Below, one piece after another: positions 1 to 7,046 of a stretch of 21,349 nt of DNA. This DNA is from a virus. The stretch lies in the IMG/VR virus record IMGVR_UViG_3300020378_000054, positions 1 to 21,349 of that record; one strand, 5' to 3'. The notes under the pieces were generated by a model that worked only from the letters and a program-made list of their open reading frames with translations, was not told where the DNA came from and did not search any database. The first letter of the stretch is position 1. Every line of letters begins with the position of its first letter. Made by a program: the position numbers and the translations under genes.

Positions 1-45
1 ACCCACCAGTTAGGAGTAACATGTAGGTATAATAAGGAGTTCGGA

Positions 46-405
46 ATGAAGCCTGCATTATTTATCTTCGCTGACGATCATGGAAGTAGCTGCGTATACG
101 TACATAAATGTGACCTAGCTACAGCCTACACTATGATAACGAACACGGTGACACACGAATGGGCACCGAGTTTGGATAGGTTCAATGCAGAAGAATACTC
201 TGCGTTGTTCATAGCAGCGAATAAGAAAAAACCATTCGACATGATAGTCACTGGCGAGTTCGACGAGACTGGTGACTACGATGACGTAGATACAGTCTAC
301 GAAATCTACAAGTCACACGATGGTAAAGCCATACGAGTGATGCCAGTAACTTCAGATGACGGCGAGACGTTAATCTGGGAGCTGAGAAAAACTCTGCTCC
401 ACTAA
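46..405 (+). CDS. Hypothetical protein, 119 aa
   Basis: I do not recognise this family. The ATG at 46 has a good ribosome binding site (AAGGAGT at 34-40). The product is a soluble, mildly acidic protein of 119 residues with no signal peptide or membrane segment. The C-terminal half is rich in Asp, Glu and Tyr (around residues 72-90) and ends in a short basic and hydrophobic stretch. It reads toward the cobS/cobT-like pair but is separated from it by about 170 bp holding three hairpins and a promoter, so it is probably the last gene of an upstream transcript. It is likely a small phage accessory protein; the function is unknown. Confidence 0.75.
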   Translation: MKPALFIFADDHGSSCVYVHKCDLATAYTMITNTVTHEWAPSLDRFNAEEYSALFIAANKKKPFDMIVTGEFDETGDYDDVDTVYEIYKSHDGKAIRVMPVTSDDGETLIWELRKTLLH

Positions 406-430
406 AAATTCTCTACACGTACGGGCGACC

Positions 431-451
431 AAAAATATCAAAGATATTTTT
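431..451. terminator. AT-rich hairpin after the first gene
   Basis: A perfect 9-bp inverted repeat (AAAAATATC / GATATTTTT) with a 3-nt AAA loop, ending in five T. It lies 26 bp after the stop of the 46-405 gene, where a terminator would be expected. The stem has almost no G-C pairs, so termination would be weak. It is symmetric and could act in either direction. Confidence 0.35.
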
Positions 452-474
452 GAGGAACCTAGAGCTATAGTTCT

Positions 475-516
475 TCGGCAATTCTGCCGAGGTCTATCTT
501 ATGCTGTTCTAGCATA
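475..516. repeat. Two tandem short hairpins upstream of the cobS-like promoter
   Basis: Two perfect 6-bp inverted repeats lie in tandem: TCGGCA/TGCCGA (475-480 and 485-490, loop ATTC) and TATGCT/AGCATA (500-505 and 511-516, 5-nt loop). The second ends five bases before the -35 box at 521. That position suits a regulator binding site. Either could also fold in RNA read from upstream. No family of sites is recognised. Confidence 0.4.
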
Positions 517-520
517 GTAT

Positions 521-549
521 TTGACACGTCGTACGTTGTGTCGTATACA
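521..549 (+). promoter_or_regulatory. Sigma70-type promoter for the cobS-like operon
   Basis: A perfect -35 hexamer TTGACA (521-526), a 17-bp spacer and a -10-like TATACA (544-549). Transcription would start near 556, leaving a leader of about 18 nt before the ribosome binding site AAGGAA (563-568) and the ATG at 574. This also argues against the GTG at 538 as start codon, since it would lie inside the promoter. Confidence 0.6.
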
Positions 550-573
550 CTACTTATTCAACAAGGAAATCAA

Positions 574-2193
574 ATGTCAAACATTACTATCACACGTATT
601 ATTCAAGACCATAACGCTCGTGAAGCACAGAAAGTTCTTCGCGGTGTTATCCAACACAGACTTCCGTACGAGCATGACTTCTGGAAACCAGTTGTCGATG
701 CTGCTTCAAAGTCTTATGCCATAAATCACGATCACAAGAACTCTCGTTCGATGAAAAGTGTCAGCGTCTCGCAGATACTTGATCGTATGAACGTGGACGG
801 CCTTACCTTTCTCATCAACTACTTCAATACGGTAAGCACGGAAGAGGCCGCATTACTTCTTGCAAATGACTTCGCCTATGCGGATTGCATTGAGAAGGTA
901 GCTGACATTACGTCTTGGCCTTTTACGCAAGAAATCGAAACCCTCGCCGAACTGCGTGATACTGACATCGAAAAAGACCTGATGGAAATCGGTGGCTGCG
1001 CTGTCGAGGCAGAGCCAGAAGCTGAGACTGAGGTTGAGGCCGAGGCCGAGCCAGAGGCTGAAGCAGATACATCCGATACGTACGCAGTACCCTCTGCTAT
1101 TGCATCGGCTGCCAACGTACTGCTTGAGGCTGCCACCAACGGTGACGAGACGGACTTGCAAGCTCTGCTTGACGAGCTAGTAACGCTACGCAAGAAGCCT
1201 GACTACGCTGCTGTACCAGAAGTTGACGCTACAGGTGAGATACCGTTCGGTGCACCCATACGTAGGAACGTACAGGATGTGTTCGGTATCCAGCACGAGA
1301 TGCTTAACTTCGACATCAATGTGTACGAGTGGGCAGGCACTAACCCATTGGTGCCAAAGATCGATGAGAACTATATCTTCAACGTCGATGCTCTGCATGA
1401 TTGCTTGTGGGCGCGTAATAATAAAGAGAACGCGTGGCTATCGGGTCATACTGGTACTGGCAAGTCTACCTTTATCGAGCAAGTATGTGCTCGTACTGGC
1501 TACATGTTCATTCGTGTAGGTATGGATAGCGGCATCGAGCGTGACACCTTCATCGGCATCATGGGTCTTGAGGCTGACGATAACGGCAACAACATCAGCA
1601 AGTTCGTAGATGGTATCCTTCCGCAAGCAATGCAAATGCCATGTGTGCTGCTGCTCGATGAGCTTGATGCTGTACGTCCAGACATTGCGTACGTACTGCA
1701 ACCAGTGCTCGAAGGCGGTGCGCTTCGATTGCTTGAGGATGGTGGTCGTCTGGTTCACCCTCACATGGACTTCCACATATGTGCAACTGGTAACTCTACT
1801 GGGCAAGGTGACAGCTCTGGCATGTACGCTGCTGCTGTCAAGGTTCAGTCTCGTGCGATGGTCAATCGGTTCTCTACTCACATTCGTATCGATTACCTAC
1901 CGATTGATGACGAGATGCGTCTTGTTCGCAATGCTGCACCGTCACTGAGCGATCAGGGTATGGGTTATATCCAAGACTTCGTGATGAACTATCGTCAAGG
2001 CTTTCTCGATGGCACGATTGTTACACCCATATCACCACGTAACACCACTACGATTGGCAAGTACGTAGACAGTCTAGAGGATCGTATTGGTACGTTGCCT
2101 GCTGTCAAGAAAGCACTTCACATGAACGTGATGCTGACCATCGATGAAGCTGATGCCATTGCAGTTACTGGCATCATGGATCGCATATCATAA
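574..2193 (+). CDS. cobS: CobS-like AAA+ ATPase (MoxR type)
   Basis: AAA+ ATPase of the MoxR/CobS group, 539 aa. The ATG at 574 is chosen for its ribosome binding site AAGGAA (563-568); a GTG 36 bp upstream lies in the promoter. Residues about 1-140 are helical and unrecognised, and about 145-165 are a Glu/Ala repeat. The C-terminal half follows CobS closely: an N-terminal VFGI-type motif, Walker A GHTGTGKS (291-298), Walker B LLLDELD (359-365), sensor-1 CATGNS (403-408), a putative arginine finger near R432 and the sensor-2 SPR motif (R489). Bona fide CobS is about 330 aa, so some 200 N-terminal residues are extra, perhaps a target-binding domain. It pairs with the CobT-like gene 28 bp downstream. 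No CobN is visible, so a role in cobalt insertion is unlikely; remodelling of a protein target is my inference. Confidence 0.9.
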   Translation: MSNITITRIIQDHNAREAQKVLRGVIQHRLPYEHDFWKPVVDAASKSYAINHDHKNSRSMKSVSVSQILDRMNVDGLTFLINYFNTVSTEEAALLLANDFAYADCIEKVADITSWPFTQEIETLAELRDTDIEKDLMEIGGCAVEAEPEAETEVEAEAEPEAEADTSDTYAVPSAIASAANVLLEAATNGDETDLQALLDELVTLRKKPDYAAVPEVDATGEIPFGAPIRRNVQDVFGIQHEMLNFDINVYEWAGTNPLVPKIDENYIFNVDALHDCLWARNNKENAWLSGHTGTGKSTFIEQVCARTGYMFIRVGMDSGIERDTFIGIMGLEADDNGNNISKFVDGILPQAMQMPCVLLLDELDAVRPDIAYVLQPVLEGGALRLLEDGGRLVHPHMDFHICATGNSTGQGDSSGMYAAAVKVQSRAMVNRFSTHIRIDYLPIDDEMRLVRNAAPSLSDQGMGYIQDFVMNYRQGFLDGTIVTPISPRNTTTIGKYVDSLEDRIGTLPAVKKALHMNVMLTIDEADAIAVTGIMDRIS

Positions 2194-2221
2194 TCAAATT
2201 TCAACCTTCAAGGAGTAACAA

Positions 2222-4288
2222 ATGTTTTCCCAAAATTCTGTATCAGCCCTAGCAACTGAGTTAGACAAACTATCTCGCATCATGGGCAACAAAGACGTAC
2301 GTACCACTTTCAATGGGAGTGGTGCTTACACCGATGGCAAGAATGTGAACGTGCCTGCAATGGACATGGACGCAGAGCTTGACCCAACTCACCAAGCGAT
2401 CATGCGTGGCTACCACATACACGAGGTCAGCCACGTTACCGACACTGACTTCGGCGTGTTCAAGAAGCGTGGCGTCAAGAAGATCAAGGGCACATGGAAC
2501 GCTTGCGAGGACGTGTTCGTAGAGCGCAAGGCTATGGAGAAATTCCCAGGAGCAAGGCGATCTCTCCAACAGACAGTCAATCATGTACTTACGCGTGAGA
2601 ATAAACACTGGGCTGACAACCCAGAGGAAAATGAGAAGCGTCGAGAGAAGTGGTGGACAGAGATACCATACGCTGCTCTGCAAGTGGCTCGTAGGAAGAT
2701 GGGGTACGACAGCGAGGCACTGGATCAGTACATTGATGAAATGCCCAAGGAACTAATGAACGAAGCGCGGAAGTTCTCCACGAAGATGATCGACGCTGAC
2801 AATTCACATGACGCTCTGGCGGTTGCTCGTGCTATCGAGCGACGAATGAAGAAGCTCGGTGAGGATTATGTCGAGGAAGAAGAAGAGAAGAAGAAGAAGC
2901 TACGGCAGTCTGGTGACGACGACAGTAACAACAACAGCGCCGACAAGCAGGATCACGAAGAAGAAGTTACTACTGGTAGCGACAGAGGTGATGATGATGC
3001 TGGCGTCGAGAACCCATCCGATGAGGGTGACGACGGCGATGGTACTGACGGTGCTAATGACAACGACGGTGACGACGATGACGACGATGGCGACGGTACG
3101 AACGGCGGCGGCGGAGACGAGGAAGGTGATGACGACAGCGGCGGTGACGGCGGAGGCGGCGGTGATGACGGCGACGGTGACGACTACGACGACGACGACA
3201 CTGGTACGAACGCTGAACCCATTGATCCTACCGAGGGTGGCTTTAGTACTGAAGAGGCGGAGAAACGTGCGATGGATGCGTTCAATGCTTTGTTCGGGAA
3301 GTATCAAAGCAAGAAGATCGAACTTGTTTGTAGAGACAAGACCGAGGTGTTCGATGACCACGTACAAGTTTGGCAGTATATGTTCGAGGAGGCTAACAAG
3401 AAGATCAATGGCGAGCGCGTAGGTCGTTACCTTCGAGAGAGTATACAGAACTACAGGGATTGGCCCAAGGGTAATGACTTCTCGTGGGTCAAGGAAACCA
3501 CGCGACAGTATTTGGAGAGTATGCCTGATGATGTTCGTCTGTATGCCGCTAGACTTGCACGTCTATTGTTGAGCCAAGAGGACAGACGTAAGGAAGGTGG
3601 TCATCGTTCTGGCAAGCTCGATGCTCGTAGGCTGTCGCAAATCAAAGCAGGCAATACCCATGTGTTTGCACGTAACAGTGTGACCAAGACTGCTGAGACG
3701 CGCATCATGGTTGCGGTTGATGGTTCGTCGAGTATGCAAAATCAGCCTACGATCACTGCGATACTGGCTCTCAACCAGTGTCTTGGTCGTGCCAATGTCA
3801 AGTTTGATATTGTTGAGTGGGGCGGCGTTACGCACGCTCATACCGATGAGGTCTTTGGCAACAAGCCTTGGATGGTTTATCACAAGAGGGCTTCGGACAA
3901 CTGGCGCAAGATTAACACTGGCCTTGAGTTTCAACCAGTCGGCGGCGACACATCTACGCTTTCAGCTATGACTGCTGTTGCTCGCATCATGAGCGAATGG
4001 CAAGAGCCTAGACGTGTGCTCCTGTTCCTTACTGATGGTCGTCCAAACGGTTATACGGACGAGTGCGAAATTGTTGGCAATCTTGTTGCAGACATGTTCG
4101 TTGGCGGTATCGAGACATACGGCGTGTATATCGGTAAAGAGCTGAAAGATGACAGCCCAGCGAACGACTGGATGGGCATGATGTTTGGCGACAAGTGGAC
4201 ACCCACTACGTTCGAGAAGCTAGGCGAGACATTGCTTGGCGGTATCGAGAAGCTACTCATCAAAGGAGGTCACGCTCATGCCGCGTGA
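2222..4288 (+). CDS. cobT: CobT-like protein: HExxH domain, acidic linker, VWA domain
   Basis: CobT-like partner of the preceding ATPase, 688 aa, with ribosome binding site AAGGAG at 2210-2215. Three parts are visible. The N-terminal domain carries HEVSH at residues 67-71, a match to the HExxH zinc-protease motif, with a candidate third ligand E96 in a CED motif 25 residues on. Residues about 218-333 are an extreme Asp/Gly/Glu low-complexity linker, a feature also known between the domains of genuine CobT. The C-terminal VWA domain starts near 493 and shows the MIDAS set: D500, S502, S504 (DGSSSM), a Thr at 577 or 579, and D605 in LTDG. AAA+/VWA pairs act as co-chaperone machines in which VWA binds the target or the ATPase. 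Protease activity is an inference from the motif. Annotation as cobalt chelatase would be over-specific. Confidence 0.88.
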   Translation: MFSQNSVSALATELDKLSRIMGNKDVRTTFNGSGAYTDGKNVNVPAMDMDAELDPTHQAIMRGYHIHEVSHVTDTDFGVFKKRGVKKIKGTWNACEDVFVERKAMEKFPGARRSLQQTVNHVLTRENKHWADNPEENEKRREKWWTEIPYAALQVARRKMGYDSEALDQYIDEMPKELMNEARKFSTKMIDADNSHDALAVARAIERRMKKLGEDYVEEEEEKKKKLRQSGDDDSNNNSADKQDHEEEVTTGSDRGDDDAGVENPSDEGDDGDGTDGANDNDGDDDDDDGDGTNGGGGDEEGDDDSGGDGGGGGDDGDGDDYDDDDTGTNAEPIDPTEGGFSTEEAEKRAMDAFNALFGKYQSKKIELVCRDKTEVFDDHVQVWQYMFEEANKKINGERVGRYLRESIQNYRDWPKGNDFSWVKETTRQYLESMPDDVRLYAARLARLLLSQEDRRKEGGHRSGKLDARRLSQIKAGNTHVFARNSVTKTAETRIMVAVDGSSSMQNQPTITAILALNQCLGRANVKFDIVEWGGVTHAHTDEVFGNKPWMVYHKRASDNWRKINTGLEFQPVGGDTSTLSAMTAVARIMSEWQEPRRVLLFLTDGRPNGYTDECEIVGNLVADMFVGGIETYGVYIGKELKDDSPANDWMGMMFGDKWTPTTFEKLGETLLGGIEKLLIKGGHAHAA

Positions 4289-4598
4289 TCTCAAACTACC
4301 CAGAGCATTTGACCCGAAGGTCAATCCCACCATGAAACGAGAGTGGTTCAAGCTGGCTGATGGCTGGCGACCACACTCATGGTGGTGGCATGTGGCGTAC
4401 GTCATCCGATCAAAGCGCGTACGCCACGCCGATGAAGAAAAGATTAAGCGCGTGATGCGCCTAATCGATAACAAACTTCCCCATCTACAGGAGGACTACA
4501 CTCGTGGAAGTACTAACACAAGCAGTACTCTGCCTAGCTATGAACGTATACTTCGAGGCTCGGTCAGAGGATACGAGGGGACAACTCGCAGTGGCTGA
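4278..4598 (+). CDS. Small basic hypothetical protein, 106 aa
   Basis: Unrecognised protein of 106 aa. The ATG at 4278 lies inside the end of cobT (11-bp overlap) and has a near-perfect ribosome binding site, AAAGGAGGT, at 4262-4270; an in-frame start 42 bp upstream has none. It is basic, with a Trp/His-rich centre (a run of three Trp and a His around residues 35-38) followed by a charged helix. The last ~32 codons overlap the start of the SleB-like gene by 95 bp in another frame and have Ser/Thr/Gly-rich composition, suggesting the tail is overprinted. No known domain is recognised; the good start signal is the main support. Confidence 0.7.
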   Translation: MPRDLKLPRAFDPKVNPTMKREWFKLADGWRPHSWWWHVAYVIRSKRVRHADEEKIKRVMRLIDNKLPHLQEDYTRGSTNTSSTLPSYERILRGSVRGYEGTTRSG

Positions 4599-4890
4599 AG
4601 TCACACTCAATCGAGTGAAGAGCGAGAAATACCCAGACAATATCTGTGATGTCGTGTGGCAACGGAAACAATTTTCTTGGACACATGATGGGAAGAGCGA
4701 CAACCCAAAGCATAAGAAAGCATGGGAGAAAGCGCAGCGAATAGCGTTGTTCGCTCTTAGCACAGACAACAAGATAGTGGGAGATGATGTCACCCACTAT
4801 CACGCAACCTACAGCCAACCGTATTGGACAAGTTCTTATGAGCGCGTTGGGAAAGTTGGAACACATATTTTCTACAAGAGGAAGGGCTAA
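4504..4890 (+). CDS. SleB-family cell wall hydrolase (Hydrolase_2)
   Basis: Peptidoglycan hydrolase of the SleB/Hydrolase_2 family, 128 aa, which cleaves glycan strands (lytic transglycosylase type in characterised members). It starts at a GTG (4504) with AGGAGG at 4489-4494. Family marks seen: NVYFEAR with the presumed catalytic E18, GQLAVAEVTLNRV, the YPDNICDVV segment, QFSW, and the C-terminal THYHA and GTHIFYKR blocks. It has only the catalytic domain, with no signal peptide, membrane segment or wall-binding domain, so export would depend on a holin or on packaging in the virion. It lies far from the amidase/spanin lysis genes at 9.4-10.5 kb. It may be a second endolysin or act in entry. 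Confidence 0.9.
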   Translation: MEVLTQAVLCLAMNVYFEARSEDTRGQLAVAEVTLNRVKSEKYPDNICDVVWQRKQFSWTHDGKSDNPKHKKAWEKAQRIALFALSTDNKIVGDDVTHYHATYSQPYWTSSYERVGKVGTHIFYKRKG

Positions 4891-4895
4891 AGAAT

Positions 4896-5069
4896 ATGTT
4901 AGTAAAGAACGAAGTTGAGGTAGTGAACGCTATCAGACGTATGGAATTGAAGGTGGATAACTTACGCCTTGAGTTCAAAGCAACAGGCAACCCACGAAAG
5001 TATGACATGGATGAAGTGCTTTCGTTAATCGAGAAATTAAAATCGAATTTGCAGGGAGGTCGGGCATGA
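4896..5069 (+). CDS. Small hypothetical protein, 57 aa
   Basis: A short gene encoding 57 aa, beginning MLVKNEVEVVNAIRRMELK. It starts five bases after the SleB-like gene, with a modest purine-rich ribosome binding site in the end of that gene, and its TGA overlaps the next ATG (ATGA at 5066-5069). It is predicted largely helical and charged. The gap-free fit between two genes and the coupled stop support it being real. The function is unknown. Confidence 0.65.
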   Translation: MLVKNEVEVVNAIRRMELKVDNLRLEFKATGNPRKYDMDEVLSLIEKLKSNLQGGRA

Positions 5070-5425
5070 GTTTCAATCACGAAGATTTGCTGAGAGAAAA
5101 GATGCTTGCGTTCGAAAGGACGCAAGTGAAGTCGAAGCTGCGCCCAGTGCTCCCATGTGACAAGCGTAGCGAGGACAGAGTAATCAAGGCTTCCGAGGAG
5201 AAGCGAGAGGTTCGTGTCAAAATCTACGAAATAATCCTAGACCACATTAACGAAAGCGAAGTTGTGACGGCCCAGGAGGTAGCCGTTCGTACGAACATAC
5301 CAATGCAGTCGGCAGCGAACTACCTACGCTCGATGGAGAAGGAAGAATATGTGGCTGCAATACCCAGAGTGGGTAAGAAGAATAGGTGTTGGGCGTTCGC
5401 AAAAACAGGGAAAGTTTTAGCATGA
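5066..5425 (+). CDS. Probable winged-helix DNA-binding protein, 119 aa
   Basis: Small basic protein, 119 aa, with ribosome binding site GGGAGGT at 5053-5059 and an ATGA overlap with the preceding gene. The N-terminal 45 residues are charged and probably flexible. Residues about 50-113 look like a winged helix: a first helix (KIYEIILDHI), an HTH pair containing TAQEVAVRTNIPMQSAANYL, and a wing ending in the RCWAFA strand. This suits a transcriptional regulator or a DNA-remodelling accessory. It is coupled to the next gene by a second ATGA. The specific family is not recognised. Confidence 0.72.
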   Translation: MSFNHEDLLREKMLAFERTQVKSKLRPVLPCDKRSEDRVIKASEEKREVRVKIYEIILDHINESEVVTAQEVAVRTNIPMQSAANYLRSMEKEEYVAAIPRVGKKNRCWAFAKTGKVLA

Positions 5426-5634
5426 AAAAGAAACCAACAGCGATATACAAATTCACAGAGCATGAGGTAATAACCCTCATGCTTGCTCTCGAAAACGGAA
5501 TAAAGCAGGGCAAGGAACGCAAAGAGAAACGAATGGTTGAGGATATGGAGGCGCTATTCGAGCGCCTCATGCTCGATCTTGCGATGGCGAAGATGCTCTG
5601 GGAAGAACAATCAACTGGTAAATATCTGCAATGA
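5422..5634 (+). CDS. Small helical hypothetical protein, 70 aa
   Basis: A 70-aa protein starting MKKKPTAIYKFTEHEV. The ATG at 5422 overlaps the preceding TGA (ATGA), so translation is probably coupled; there is no separate strong ribosome binding site. It has a basic start, a helix-rich middle (KQGKERKEKRMVEDMEALF) and a short tail. There is no membrane segment. An in-frame start 36 bp upstream is less likely because it lies within the previous gene without a ribosome binding site. Not recognised. Confidence 0.7.
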   Translation: MKKKPTAIYKFTEHEVITLMLALENGIKQGKERKEKRMVEDMEALFERLMLDLAMAKMLWEEQSTGKYLQ

Positions 5635-5906
5635 CCAAGCAACCAGAAATTAAATACGTACGAAAAAGATTGTATGTCACCGACGACCAGACGCCTGCGT
5701 TGTCGGTGGACGACGATGGATATGTGCGCTGCGGCCTGACTGTTGATATGCGTACGAACGACATGCTTGTCTTAGGACTGGTGCTGTCACTCAAGAATAA
5801 GAAATGGAAAGCTGACTTGATCGAACGCGTCAAAGAAAAGATGGAAGGCGCAACGACGCCGACATCTAGAAGCGTTCGGATCATGGAACTTTTAAGCGAC
5901 GATTAA
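5631..5906 (+). CDS. Hypothetical protein, 91 aa
   Basis: A 91-aa protein, the last gene of the rightward early cluster. It overlaps the previous stop by ATGA at 5631-5634. The N-terminal half looks like beta strands (KYVRKRLYVTDDQ, then DDDGYVRCGLTVDM) and the C-terminal half is helical and charged. It is followed 36 bp later by a terminator, which supports its place as the operon end. The function is not recognised. Confidence 0.7.
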   Translation: MTKQPEIKYVRKRLYVTDDQTPALSVDDDGYVRCGLTVDMRTNDMLVLGLVLSLKNKKWKADLIERVKEKMEGATTPTSRSVRIMELLSDD

Positions 5907-5941
5907 TCATGTACTAGGGGGCACCCGATAAGGCCCATAGA

Positions 5942-6000
5942 AAAACCGCCCAATAGATCCCAAGCCCTAACAACAGATCCACTGAGCGGTTTTATTTTTC
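5942..6000. terminator. Bidirectional intrinsic terminator with a large loop
   Basis: The stem AAAACCGC (5942-5949) pairs with GCGGTTTT (5986-5993) over a 36-nt loop and is followed by a T-rich run to 5999. Read on the other strand, the same stem also ends in T, so it can stop both the rightward cluster ending at 5906 and leftward transcription from 6907. The loop holds two copies of AGATCC (5955-5960 and 5975-5980). Confidence 0.6.
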
Positions 6001-6105
6001 CCCACACCGATCATGTAACTCGGCGGTAGCTACTCTGGGGCTACAGTCTCAAGCGGAAAGGAGGTCGCCTTCTCTGTAGTGACGTGGTTATCGGCATAAC
6101 ACGAA
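6001..6105. other. Noncoding stretch with overlapping hairpins and an isolated strong SD
   Basis: No convincing gene. CTACAG (6041-6046) can pair with CTGTAG (6074-6079), while an overlapping GGCTAC can instead pair with an upstream GTAGC. A strong Shine-Dalgarno-like AAAGGAGGT lies inside this fold at about 6057-6065. The only nearby start in a plausible position is a GTG at 6079, giving a six-codon ORF. GTTAT/ATAAC (6087-6091 and 6096-6100) forms another small dyad. It may be part of a leader or small RNA; this is weak. Confidence 0.25.
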
Positions 6106-6178
6106 ATGTCTATAAAACCGAAGCGCACTCACGTCTTACGCACAGGTGAGCCTTCGTCCATCAAGACCCACCCGATTA

Positions 6179-6907
6179 CTAAACGCACGTTGGGTTCACT
6201 TGCTCCATTCGACGTGCGTAAACTATTGTTGTGTGAGCTTTACCCAATGAGTTGTGAGTTGTGTAACTGGCTTCCACCAATCTCCCACCACGACATAACC
6301 TTACACACGCCGATTGTACTTTGGTGTAACAACCGTTCTGTATGCTATCAAAGTCTTTGCGCTTGATGGGATTGATCGAGAGTATAGACCAAAGCACGTC
6401 TACGAAACCCATAGGCTCAACCGACAACACGTCTAAGATCATATCGTCGAGTTCACCATTGCTCATGTGTAGTAAAGTTGTGAACATTTGATCTCTTATT
6501 TTGAGCAAACTATCTGCGTCTGACGCACCAGTCACAACTTCTCTGGGTCTGTCGTCGGTGACAACTTCAGCCCATTCGGTAAGTATCTCGTCGTCTGTTT
6601 TATCTTCGACGTCGATTACTTCTTCATCGTCCTCATCTTCGACGAGAACTGTATCTTCATCATCAGCATCTATTCGTACCGCAATCCACTTGGCGAGGTG
6701 TGCCCTCTCTGGAAAGTTCGGCTTAACAGTTGCCTTGTATCTGTCACCCACACGTACATCACATGCGTTCGACATGGCTACGGATATGTAGCACACTTCA
6801 TTGTTTGGGAGTATTGAAAATGCTGCGCCATTGTTCGCGCAACCTGTTACTTCAAGTATAGTAGTTGTGTATTTCTGCATCTTAATAACCATAAAAATTG
6901 TGTTCAT
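6179..6907 (-). CDS. Acidic protein with OB-fold-like N-terminus, 242 aa
   Basis: Unrecognised protein, 242 aa. Residues about 10-80 look like a small beta-barrel of cold-shock/S1 (OB) type: alternating strands, then a VGDRYKATVKPN segment typical of such folds. Residues about 84-118 are strongly acidic, followed by a helical C-terminal domain that may include a helix-turn-helix (about 150-215). This architecture suggests binding of nucleic acid or of a DNA-bound protein. The start is uncertain: ATGs at 6907, 6892 and 6880 are all in frame and none has a clear ribosome binding site. Upstream lie a 21-bp palindrome (6933-6953) and the attP region, so this gene is probably under lysogeny control. 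It ends facing the terminator at 5942-6000. Confidence 0.7.
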   Translation of the reverse strand: MNTIFMVIKMQKYTTTILEVTGCANNGAAFSILPNNEVCYISVAMSNACDVRVGDRYKATVKPNFPERAHLAKWIAVRIDADDEDTVLVEDEDDEEVIDVEDKTDDEILTEWAEVVTDDRPREVVTGASDADSLLKIRDQMFTTLLHMSNGELDDMILDVLSVEPMGFVDVLWSILSINPIKRKDFDSIQNGCYTKVQSACVRLCRGGRLVEASYTTHNSLGKAHTTIVYARRMEQVNPTCV

Positions 6908-6932
6908 CGCTCACGATGAGGTGATATTTGAA

Positions 6933-6953
6933 CCAAGTTGTGTGACAACTTGG
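6933..6953. promoter_or_regulatory. Operator-like palindrome upstream of the 6907 gene
   Basis: A perfect inverted repeat, CCAAGTTGT / ACAACTTGG, around a GTG centre. It lies 26-46 bp upstream of the leftward gene starting at 6907. On the minus strand it overlaps a possible -35 (TTGTCA), with TATCAC 16 bp further on as a -10. It is probably a repressor site; it could also fold as a leader hairpin. Confidence 0.45.
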
Positions 6954-6999
6954 ACTGCTCAATGAACACCGAAAGTTATATAAGTGTAGTAGGATTTCT

Positions 7000-7039
7000 C
7001 TTAGCAGGGGAGCGCCTTCGACCACTCGGCCACATCTCC
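7000..7039 (-). other. Putative attP core: first 40 nt of a tRNA-Ser(GCU) gene
   Basis: Read on the minus strand, 7039 to 7000 is the 5' half of a bacterial tRNA-Ser: acceptor strand GGAGATG, TG, D arm GCC...GGC with the GTGGTCGAA loop, anticodon stem CTCCC and loop CTGCTAA (anticodon GCT). After one more base, tRNA similarity stops: the expected GGGAG, variable arm, T arm and CATCTCC acceptor strand are absent. A tRNA fragment next to an integrase gene is the usual signature of a phage attachment site. That it keeps the 5' half, not the 3' half, is unusual. Confidence 0.65.
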
Positions 7040-7046
7040 GTGAACG

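Noticed and set aside
12-26. A minimal start-stop ORF (ATG-TAG at 21-26) behind an AGGAGT
   Set aside because: It is too short to judge; probably the tail of an upstream gene cut by the window edge or a chance match.
538-573. An earlier GTG start for the cobS-like gene
   Set aside because: It lies inside the promoter, while the ATG at 574 has a good ribosome binding site.
853-1193. Two - strand ORFs of about 100 aa inside the cobS-like gene
   Set aside because: They are shadows of the Glu/Ala repeat region and have Ser/Ala or Leu-rich low-complexity products.
2859-3422. ORFs of 155-187 aa in other frames over the Asp/Gly tract
   Set aside because: Their Thr/Met or Val-rich repeats come from the GAC/GGC-rich DNA of the real frame.
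574-4288. A cobalamin-synthesis (cobalt chelatase) operon
   Set aside because: CobN and all other pathway genes are absent from the window, and the CobT-like protein has an HExxH motif not expected in the chelatase subunit.
6106-6366. An 86-aa + strand ORF
   Set aside because: It mostly lies antisense to the 6179-6907 gene and has no ribosome binding site at the right distance.
6895-7039. A complete tRNA-Ser gene on the minus strand
   Set aside because: Only the first 40 nt fit. The 3' anticodon strand, variable arm, T arm and CATCTCC acceptor strand are missing; a GGTTCAAAT further on does not sit in a foldable T arm.
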